From NCBI GenBank assembly GCA_031255115.1, contig JAIRTD010000154.1, forward strand, positions 1 to 10,819: 10,819 bases of DNA, written 5' to 3'. The stretch's first letter is position 1; every line of letters begins with the position of its first letter. The notes below the pieces were generated by a model. That model did no database searches, had not been told where the DNA came from, and saw only the letters and a program-made list of their open reading frames with translations. The position numbers were made by a program, and so were the translations under genes. Origin of the DNA: Spirochaetaceae bacterium (lineage in GTDB: Bacteria > Spirochaetota > Spirochaetia > Treponematales > Breznakiellaceae). Shown in pieces: positions 5,822 to 10,819 of this stretch.

Positions 5822-7570
5822 TTACACTTTTTTCCGGTTTATGGCTATTCGTATCAGCGCCCAGGTAAAAGAAAGAAGCGAAAATCCTATGGCCAGCAAG
5901 GGAACATAGTCTCCCCGGCGGGTATAGAGGGTCTCTTCGTCCATAAGGGGAACCGATACGGTAAGCCGGGCTTCGCTAAAAGGCGGGGCCATGGCCAGGA
6001 TTTTTCCCGAAGGATCAATGGCGCAGGTCTGGCCCGATGCGGTGGAACGCACCATGGAGCGGCGGTTTTCCACGGCCCTGAACACGGCCATTGACAGGTG
6101 CTGCATCTGGGCGGATAGGCTCTTTGACCAGGCGTCGTTGGTAAGATTGACGATCAATTCGGCGCCCTGGCGGACAAATTCCCGCGAAAGATAACCGAAG
6201 CTGTCTTCAAAACATATCGGGGTAGAAAATTTTATGCCCCTGCTATTGAACACCGTAGGCGTGTCCCCTGGTTCCCAGAGATGGGTGTCGGCTTTCTCAA
6301 GGGCCGCGTAGATACGGGGAAACTGCTTTTTATAGGGGAAGGACTCGGTAAAGGGAACCAGATGGAGTTTTCGGTATTTTTCGATTTCTTTGCCCCGGTC
6401 AAAAAGTATGGCGGCGTTGTAGTCTATCCGGTGATCTTTTGAAGGATCGGGGTTCTTTACCGGGTCTTTGCGGCCGTCGTCATTGCCTATCACAAAGGGC
6501 ACGTCCTGGGTTTCGAGAAAATCAAGGAGCTCCCTCACCAGCCGGTATGATTCCTGGTCCTCCCTGTAGGTCGCGTGCCAGAATATGCGGGGGACAAAGG
6601 CCGTTTCAGACCACACCACAAGATCGGGCCTGGGGTCCTCGGCAAGCGCTTCGAGCGAAAGCCGCTTTAGCACTTCCAGATTCTTCCGGTTGGCGGCAAT
6701 CCCGCCCCGCCAGGGGTCGTCATTGTGCTGTATCAGGGCAAGGCGCGCGTATGGCCGCCCGGCATAGTCGTCCGATCCCCGTATAAGGCCGAATACCAGG
6801 GTAAAAACCAGGGCAAAAACCCAGGCGCCAAGCATATAGCGTTCCCTAAAGATAAAGCGGATAGCCGAATTTTTTAGGGCCCTTTTCAGATCCTGGGCCG
6901 GGGGAAGCGCGGCTTGTTCCTGGCGGGACGGGCGTCCTTCCCGCCGGGACGCAGCTTGTTTCTGGCGGGACGCGGCTTGTTTTTGCCGGGCGGGCTGGCT
7001 GTCAAGCCCCCGCAGTATCCAGGCGCAGGCGGCCGAAGGAAACACCACCAGGGCCGAAACTCCCCATACCCCGAAAAGGGACGCTATCTGGGTAACGGGC
7101 CAGAGCTGCCACTGGGAATAGCCTGAAATGCCGTAGGGATACCCAAGAAAGCCGAGGGTGCGCAGATATTCGTAGCTTATCCACAGGGCCCACTGAACAA
7201 GGTAACCCCGCCGCCGGAAGCAGTACGAGGCGGCCTTGAGCAGGGGAAAAAGAACGGCGAAGTACAATAAGTAGATAAGGCCCACAAAGGTTCCGGCCAG
7301 GGGATGAAAGGTGGTAAGCCAGTAATTAAAAAGCCCGTAGGCGCTGTAGCCGTACAGGGCGCCCCACACAACAGAACTTTTCCATGAACATGTATTAACC
7401 AGATAAAAAACCGGAACATAGGCAATCCAGGCAAGAAGGGGAAGACCGTTGCTAAAAAGCGGATTGGGAAAAGAAGCGGCAAAGAGCAGCGCCGCGGCAA
7501 TGAGGGCGCCTAAATGAAGCAGAAAAACAACGGGCCTCCGTCTGCCAGCGGGCCCCTGATATTCCGCCAT
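5822..7570 (-). CDS. lnt: Apolipoprotein N-acyltransferase Lnt
   Basis: Lnt adds the third acyl chain to the N-terminal cysteine of lipoproteins at the inner membrane. Spirochaetes are rich in lipoproteins. The 582-residue protein is longer than E. coli Lnt (512). Several hydrophobic helices occupy about 14-190, another lies near 240-262, and a last one is near 555-577. The periplasmic nitrilase domain lies between the last two. The triad is visible as E322 (WSETAF), K401 (RKLHLVPFTES) and C453 (PICFEDSF), with the Lys-Cys spacing of 52 seen in E. coli. Extra length comes mainly from a linker of about 30 residues with four 7-residue repeats (RQKQAAS type) near 194-221. The ATG is three bases after the HU stop, with AAAGGGA 8 bases upstream. 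Confidence 0.95.
   Translation of the reverse strand: MAEYQGPAGRRRPVVFLLHLGALIAAALLFAASFPNPLFSNGLPLLAWIAYVPVFYLVNTCSWKSSVVWGALYGYSAYGLFNYWLTTFHPLAGTFVGLIYLLYFAVLFPLLKAASYCFRRRGYLVQWALWISYEYLRTLGFLGYPYGISGYSQWQLWPVTQIASLFGVWGVSALVVFPSAACAWILRGLDSQPARQKQAASRQKQAASRREGRPSRQEQAALPPAQDLKRALKNSAIRFIFRERYMLGAWVFALVFTLVFGLIRGSDDYAGRPYARLALIQHNDDPWRGGIAANRKNLEVLKRLSLEALAEDPRPDLVVWSETAFVPRIFWHATYREDQESYRLVRELLDFLETQDVPFVIGNDDGRKDPVKNPDPSKDHRIDYNAAILFDRGKEIEKYRKLHLVPFTESFPYKKQFPRIYAALEKADTHLWEPGDTPTVFNSRGIKFSTPICFEDSFGYLSREFVRQGAELIVNLTNDAWSKSLSAQMQHLSMAVFRAVENRRSMVRSTASGQTCAIDPSGKILAMAPPFSEARLTVSVPLMDEETLYTRRGDYVPLLAIGFSLLSFTWALIRIAINRKKV
6909..6992 (-). repeat. Four tandem 21-base units inside lnt
   Basis: The units are 6909-6929, 6930-6950, 6951-6971 and 6972-6992. 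Units 1 and 3 are nearly identical (GCGGCTTGTTCCTGGCGGGAC and a copy with two changes). Unit 2 is the most diverged, and unit 4 ends slightly differently. In protein they read RQKQAAS, RQKQAAS, RREGRPS and RQEQAAL. The array lies in a polar loop between membrane segments, where length changes should be tolerated. Confidence 0.85.
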
Positions 7571-7573
7571 CCC

Positions 7574-7891
7574 TTAGTTCCCTTTATTTTTTTCGTTTAT
7601 ATTCCAGACATCCTGTTTGAGTTCTTTTCCGGGCCTGAACGCGGCAATACCGTGGGAATTAACCGATACCGCTTCGCCGGTTTTGGGATTGCGGGCTTTT
7701 TTTCTTCCTTTTCTGAGACGGGTCTCAAAGGTTCCAAAACCCCGCAGTTCTATGATCTGCTGCTTTATCAAAGCGTCCTTTATCTCATCAATAAAGGAAT
7801 CAACGGTTATTTTTATATCCTTCCGGTTGATTCCCCGTTTTTGATAGATCGAGTCAATAATATCAGCTTTGGTAAGTTTCTTCCCTGCCAT
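7574..7891 (-). CDS. hup: HU/IHF-family nucleoid DNA-binding protein
   Basis: HU bends and compacts DNA as a dimer. The 105-residue product has the usual N-terminal helices (KKLTKADIIDSI), the saddle motif RGFGTF (50-55), the beta-arm with RKGRKKARNPKTGE (60-73) including the intercalating RNP, and the closing FRPGKELK (85-92). About 13 extra residues (DVWNINEKNKGN) extend beyond the typical 90-residue HU. The ATG is preceded by GAGGG at 4-5 bases. Only three bases separate it from lnt, and 37 bases lie between it and rpsT. The hairpin at 7901-7924 ends right next to its ribosome binding site. Confidence 0.95.
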   Translation of the reverse strand: MAGKKLTKADIIDSIYQKRGINRKDIKITVDSFIDEIKDALIKQQIIELRGFGTFETRLRKGRKKARNPKTGEAVSVNSHGIAAFRPGKELKQDVWNINEKNKGN

Positions 7892-7900
7892 TATGCCCTC

Positions 7901-7924
7901 ATACCATCACGCAAAGGATAGTAT
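7901..7924 (-). promoter_or_regulatory. Hairpin directly upstream of the HU ribosome binding site
   Basis: On the transcribed strand ATACTATC pairs with GATGGTAT across an 8-base loop: seven Watson-Crick pairs and one G-U. The stem ends exactly at the GAGGG ribosome binding site (7896-7900). It fills most of the rpsT-HU gap. It has no T run, so a role in translation or RNA processing is more likely than termination. This role is inferred. Confidence 0.55.
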
Positions 7925-7928
7925 CAAC

Positions 7929-8204
7929 TTATTGGGCGGCTTTGAGAGAATTATACAGCTTCTGCATCCGTGATTTTTTACGGGCAGCGGCGTTTTTCTT
8001 GATAATCCCCTTGCGGGAAGCGGTATCAAGCCCCTTAATCATTTCTTTAAGGGCCGCTTCCGCCCCGGCCAATTCCTTTTTCTGGGCCAGGAGGACAAAT
8101 TTCTTGACGCTGGTACGAACCGCGCTCTTTACCGACTTGTTCCTGAGCCGCCGCTCTTCACTCTGCCGGTGGCGTTTTTCTGCTGAACTGTATTTTTTTG
8201 CCAA
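7929..8204 (-). CDS. rpsT: Small ribosomal subunit protein bS20, TTG start
   Basis: The 91-residue, highly basic helical protein binds 16S rRNA in the body of the 30S subunit. It shows the S20 pattern: AKKYSSAEKRHRQSEERRLRN, then MIKGLDTASRKGIIKKNAAARKKSRM. No ATG or GTG lies at the correct N-terminus. The family alignment puts the start at the TTG at 8202-8204 (MAKKYSS), with GGGGG 7-8 bases upstream. E. coli rpsT also starts at UUG, and that weak start takes part in its autogenous control, so the start is credible. The longer open frame to 8294 carries hydrophobic residues foreign to S20 and is not used. Confidence 0.95.
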   Translation of the reverse strand: MAKKYSSAEKRHRQSEERRLRNKSVKSAVRTSVKKFVLLAQKKELAGAEAALKEMIKGLDTASRKGIIKKNAAARKKSRMQKLYNSLKAAQ

Positions 8205-8378
8205 AGGATAACCCCCACTGCAATAGATTTTCCACAAGAATGGATCTGCCCAAAAACCAAAGTTTAAGGACAACGCTGCTAACCCATTTTCCAAAACCGG
8301 TTGTTTCGGGAAATGCCTTTTTTTGAGGCCGTCTCAAAACTTCAATCTTGAAACAAACCTGTTTTTTAGAAGTCCCTT
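8205..8378. other. Spacer between zinc-ribbon gene and rpsT with paired inverted repeats
   Basis: No gene is apparent in these 174 bases. TTTTGAG (8321-8327) pairs with CTCAAAA (8333-8339) over a 5-base loop, and TTCAA (8341-8345) with TTGAA (8348-8352) over 2 bases. T tracts precede rather than follow the larger stem on both strands, so it does not fit an intrinsic terminator. I found no convincing rpsT promoter, so read-through from upstream is assumed. Confidence 0.5.
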
Positions 8379-8549
8379 CTATCTGAAATCCGAAGGACGG
8401 CGCTCTTTACGCTTGCATTTTTCGCATTCGGCGACGTTCTTTATTTTACCGTTTTCAAACAGGGTTTTCATCTTGACTTCGCCGCCGCAGGAACAGAAGA
8501 ATTTCTGGGTCGCGCTTGCGGTACGGGCGTTTTTACTGGCCTGGGCCAT
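8379..8549 (-). CDS. Small basic zinc-ribbon protein, function unknown
   Basis: The 56-residue product starts MAQASKNARTASATQKFF and carries CSCGG (Cys 19 and 21) and CEKCKRK (Cys 42 and 45), a CxC...CxxC zinc-ribbon arrangement separated by about 20 residues, and ends KRKERRPSDFR. It is strongly basic and resembles small ribosomal zinc ribbons in layout, but I do not recognise it as a named ribosomal protein. The ATG at 8549 is chosen because GGAG lies 6 bases upstream. Earlier in-frame ATGs at 8561 and 8588 have no ribosome binding site. It is the first gene of the long - strand run, upstream of rpsT and HU, and has a promoter and structured leader of its own. A ribosome-linked or RNA-binding role is inference from context. 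Confidence 0.8.
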   Translation of the reverse strand: MAQASKNARTASATQKFFCSCGGEVKMKTLFENGKIKNVAECEKCKRKERRPSDFR

Positions 8550-8610
8550 ACGGTACTCCATGGTACGATTTTTCAAAACCAGACGCATCTTGAAAAAACT
8601 GATAGTGTAA

Positions 8611-8657
8611 AGATAAGCACAGGCCCAAAGTACGGAACTTTGAAAGCTGCCTTATCT
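8611..8657 (-). promoter_or_regulatory. Structured 5' leader hairpin of the zinc-ribbon/rpsT run
   Basis: On the - strand the outer stem AGATAAG/CTTATCT gives seven perfect pairs (8651-8657 with 8611-8617), a short GCAG/CTGT extension follows after one bulge, and the apical stem CAAAGT/ACTTTG gives six perfect pairs (8637-8642 with 8626-8631) around a 5-base loop. It lies in the 145-base leader between the promoter and the start at 8549. A TTTTTT run comes 12 bases after the stem, too far for a standard terminator. Confidence 0.6.
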
Positions 8658-8699
8658 GCGAAAACCCAAACCCAATAACAGGATTTTAGGGCTTTTCAT

Positions 8700-8728
8700 A
8701 AGATACTATAAGCTGTCCCCCCTGTCAA
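8700..8728 (-). promoter_or_regulatory. Promoter of the zinc-ribbon/rpsT/HU/lnt run
   Basis: On the - strand TTGACA (8723-8728) is followed by 17 bases and TATCTT (8700-8705), a full -35 match and four of six at -10. The start point would be near 8693. It is the only good candidate upstream of the collinear run. Confidence 0.65.
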
Positions 8729-8771
8729 CGGGCCTTTTGGCAACACTTCAAAATGAAGAAAACGAAGCGTA

Positions 8772-8799
8772 TTGCGGGCCGCGAAACAGGCTCCCGCAA
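8772..8799. promoter_or_regulatory. Inverted repeat upstream of rrf2, possible operator
   Basis: TTGCGGG (8772-8778) and CCCGCAA (8793-8799) are perfect 7-base inverted repeats with a 14-base centre. The site lies between the two divergent promoters, 34 bases upstream of the rrf2 -35 box. It does not match the published IscR type 1 or type 2 consensus as I remember them, so the operator role is a guess. Confidence 0.35.
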
Positions 8800-8832
8800 G
8801 CCGGGAATTACTAAAAATCGCCGGAAAAACCC

Positions 8833-8860
8833 TTGCGCTGGGGCCCAAAGCCGGTATATT
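8833..8860 (+). promoter_or_regulatory. Likely promoter of rrf2
   Basis: TTGCGC (8833-8838), a 16-base spacer and TATATT (8855-8860) are visible. The predicted start near 8867 would give a very short leader that begins almost at the AGGAGGGG ribosome binding site (8867-8874). Confidence 0.5.
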
Positions 8861-8884
8861 ATCAGCAGGAGGGGATGAAATACT

Positions 8885-9331
8885 ATGAGAATCACGACCC
8901 GCGGCCGCTATGCCCTGAGAGCGATTTTGGCCATGGCCCGCATGGGGAACGACGGATCCCCGGTGTCCATCCGCAGCCTGTCCGAAATAGAAGAAATCTC
9001 GCCGGTTTTTCTTGAACAGATTTTCTTTAGGCTTCGCAAGGCCGGTATAGTCAGTTCGGTCAGGGGGCCCGGCGGGGGCTTTTGTTTTACCCAGCCCCTG
9101 AGCAGTCTGACCATCAAAAACATACTTGACGCGGCCGGAGAAAACCTGGAGTGTACCTTTTGCAAAAAAAACGCGCCTGACTGTTCCCGGAAATCGTACT
9201 GCCTCTCCCATCCCATACTGGTCGAAGTATCAAATCTTGTAAACAGCTATCTGGGAACCATCACACTGGAATCACTGCTTAAAAACCAGCACATACTCTC
9301 CGAATCCCGGACAAGCGTCCAGGCTTTATGA
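8885..9331 (+). CDS. Rrf2/IscR-like Fe-S transcriptional regulator
   Basis: Rrf2 proteins are winged-helix dimers, many of which hold a [2Fe-2S] cluster and report Fe-S status, NO or redox stress. The 148-residue product opens with MRITTRGRYALRAILAMA, has a recognition helix near 39-52 (SPVFLEQIFFRLRKAG) and the wing RGPGGGF (60-66). Cys 93, 100 and 106 and His 109 match the IscR ligand pattern C-x5-C-x5-C-x2-H apart from one extra residue in the first gap. Cys 90 is an additional candidate. IscR-like text continues with YLGTITLESLLKNQ. The ATG at 8885 has AGGAGGGG 10 bases upstream. Its stop overlaps the next start as ATGA. No isc or suf genes are in the window, so its targets are unknown, and self-regulation is likely by analogy. 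Confidence 0.92.
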   Translation: MRITTRGRYALRAILAMARMGNDGSPVSIRSLSEIEEISPVFLEQIFFRLRKAGIVSSVRGPGGGFCFTQPLSSLTIKNILDAAGENLECTFCKKNAPDCSRKSYCLSHPILVEVSNLVNSYLGTITLESLLKNQHILSESRTSVQAL

Positions 9332-10782
9332 GTATGGCAAGACAAGAAGCCTACAGAACGCTGATAAGCGTCCTTCGCAAGAACCACGGAAAGGCCACTG
9401 CCGCCGACCTGACGGCAAAAACCGCCCTCCCCCTGGAAACGGTCCGCGAACTTGCCAGCGCGGCAGCCGATGAATACTCAGGCAGGCTTGAAGTTACCCA
9501 GTCGGGGGAAATCCTCTATTCGTTTCCGCGGGGCTTTACCAGCAGGTACAGGGGTTTCCGGGCCGGCCTTAACAGGGCGCTGGAAAAATGCGGCCTGGCC
9601 CTCAAGACGGCGGGGATATGGGCCTTTAAGGTCTGGATAATGGGTATACTGATAGGTTATTTTACCCTCTGTATAGCCCTCGCGCTCTGTTTGGTCTTTG
9701 TTTCCATAAGCGCGTCCCGTTCAAACCGTTCCTCGGGCCGGGGCAGGAGCAGTGTTCATCTGGATTTTTCGATATTTACCTTGCTCATGCGCAGGTGGTT
9801 TTATTCTGAACTTATCATGAGCCCTTACCGGTCCTATGGCGGGGCTTACAGGGAACGCCGCGCGCCAGAGGGAAAAAAACCAATTTATCAGGAAGTTTTT
9901 TCTTTTGTGTTCGGCGACGGCGATCCCAACGCCGGCTGGGCGGAGAAAGAAAAGAAAGCCGTCATCGCCTATATACAGGCCCACAAGGGCGTTATTACCC
10001 TGGGCGAATTTATGATACTCACCGGAAAGGACCCTGTTTCCGCCCAGCGGGATATAAGCGCCTACTGCGTTGAATTTTCGGGAAGCCCCGAAGTAAGCGA
10101 AGAAGGGACCCTGGTATTCCGCTTTGACAAACTCCTCTTGCAAAAGGACCGGCCGTCCGCCGGGTTGTCGCCGCCCGGCAAGGCTTTAAGAACATTCTCC
10201 GCAAACCCCAAAAAGACAAACAACCTGTTCGTCCTGATAAACGGGGTAAATCTTGTTTTTGGAAGCTATTTTCTTTTTAAGGCCGCTACAGCCGGAATGC
10301 TCTACAACCAGGTCCAGACAGCCGCCCACGGATTGTACGGCATGACCTTCCATCTCTTTGGACAAGTTTCGGCCAATCCCCTCCCCTTTATCAGCGTAGG
10401 CCTCGGCCTGACGCCCATTATTTTTTCGCTGTTTTTCTGGATGATTCCCCTGCTGCGATCGCGGTACAACAAAAAAGAAAACAGTAAAATTCAATTTGAA
10501 AATTTCAGAAAAGAGTCCTACAAGCTGATCTGGGAACACCCTGATTTGGTGCGGGAAAACGACATCCAGGTCCGGTCAGGCGATCCCGAAAAAAGCCGCG
10601 ACCGCGTCATTAAAGAAATGGGAAGCTATTCGGGCGTTGACCTCAGCGTCAATGAACGGGGAGAAAGCTGCTATACCTTTACCGAACTCAGACGGGAAAA
10701 AGAAGCCGCCGAACAGTACCGCGCTTCTATAGACGCAAAACGCGCCGAACTGGGCGAAACGGTTTTTGACAGCGACGGTTAA
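9328..10782 (+). CDS. Membrane protein with three winged-helix-like modules
   Basis: The function of this 484-residue protein is not established. Three similar modules are visible: 9-67, 209-267 and 395-452. Each has a helical start, a short turn, a xGDP/xxLP-type second helix and a strand pair ending in a Tyr/Phe-x-Phe (ILYSF, LVFRF, CYTF). Hydrophobic segments lie at about 97-127, 299-320 and 352-376, and the C-terminal tail is charged. A FVFGDGDPN motif (193-201) precedes the second module. I remember similar wording in a cyanobacterial/plastid family loosely annotated as Fe-S cluster related (Arabidopsis At5g03900), but I could not check this. The start ATG overlaps the rrf2 stop (ATGA), so the two are translationally coupled. 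A second ATG at 9334 is possible. A membrane-anchored partner or target of the regulator is inferred. Confidence 0.75.
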   Translation: MSMARQEAYRTLISVLRKNHGKATAADLTAKTALPLETVRELASAAADEYSGRLEVTQSGEILYSFPRGFTSRYRGFRAGLNRALEKCGLALKTAGIWAFKVWIMGILIGYFTLCIALALCLVFVSISASRSNRSSGRGRSSVHLDFSIFTLLMRRWFYSELIMSPYRSYGGAYRERRAPEGKKPIYQEVFSFVFGDGDPNAGWAEKEKKAVIAYIQAHKGVITLGEFMILTGKDPVSAQRDISAYCVEFSGSPEVSEEGTLVFRFDKLLLQKDRPSAGLSPPGKALRTFSANPKKTNNLFVLINGVNLVFGSYFLFKAATAGMLYNQVQTAAHGLYGMTFHLFGQVSANPLPFISVGLGLTPIIFSLFFWMIPLLRSRYNKKENSKIQFENFRKESYKLIWEHPDLVRENDIQVRSGDPEKSRDRVIKEMGSYSGVDLSVNERGESCYTFTELRREKEAAEQYRASIDAKRAELGETVFDSDG

Positions 10783-10819
10783 GCCCGCAGGATCTGCCTG
10801 AAAAGCAAGCGCGGCTTTG

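Larger units (their letters stand above)
8550..8884. other. Divergent intergenic control region
   Basis: This 335-base gap separates the - strand zinc-ribbon gene from the + strand rrf2 gene. It holds one promoter for each direction, a long leader hairpin at 8611-8657 and an inverted repeat at 8772-8799, each given separately. The rest, about 8730-8770 and 8800-8832, shows nothing I can name. Confidence 0.7.

Noticed and set aside
8205..8294. N-terminal extension of S20 to 8294
   Set aside because: The extra 30 residues are aromatic and hydrophobic, unlike S20, and the TTG at 8204 matches the family start.
8696..9211. Open frame of 171 codons on the - strand opposite rrf2
   Set aside because: It overlaps the conserved Rrf2 gene and the divergent promoters. 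The product is low in recognisable features.
10783..10819. Start of another gene or terminator at the right edge
   Set aside because: Only 37 bases remain and they contain no start codon with a ribosome binding site and no clear hairpin.

Overview
The window looks like chromosomal core DNA from a spirochaete of the Treponema type with a fairly high G+C content, perhaps a termite-gut treponeme. This is inference. It rests on the gene set (Rho with a long N-terminal extension, HU with a C-terminal tail, bactofilin, a two-Cys-pair L31) and on my memory that HU, lnt, rho and rpmE also lie close together in Treponema pallidum. No phage, transposase, CRISPR array, tRNA or rRNA is visible.

Left part, + strand (1-1925). 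A 313-base non-coding stretch contains three perfect hairpins in a row, flanked by two copies of a CTTCGTxGTT-type motif. It is followed by an overlapping pair: the redox-sensing repressor Rex and a stand-alone RlmK-type 23S rRNA methyltransferase.

Middle part, - strand (2045-8549). Nine genes run in one direction. In order of transcription they are a 56-residue zinc-ribbon protein, S20 (rpsT, starting with TTG), HU, lnt, a REC-domain protein with a helical C-terminal region, a bactofilin, a PncC/CinA-type NMN deamidase, rho and rpmE. A consensus-like promoter starts the run at 8700-8728. A second strong one (TTGACA, 17 bases, TATAGT) sits on the stop codon of the deamidase gene and should drive rho-rpmE separately. 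Several hairpins lie at gene junctions: in the leader of the zinc-ribbon gene, before the HU ribosome binding site, and between lnt and the REC gene. Two of the proteins carry in-frame tandem repeats in linker regions: 21-base units in lnt and 24-base units in rho.

Right part, + strand (8833-10782). Divergent from the long run are an IscR-like Rrf2 regulator with Fe-S ligand residues and, overlapping its stop by four bases, a 484-residue membrane protein. That protein appears to contain three copies of a winged-helix-like module separated by membrane segments. I consider this pair the most unusual system here.

The genes combine translation (L31, S20, RlmK, zinc ribbon), transcription and nucleoid control (Rho, HU, Rex, Rrf2) and envelope or cytoskeleton functions (Lnt, bactofilin, REC protein). 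The left and right + strand units each contain a sensor of cell redox or Fe-S state.
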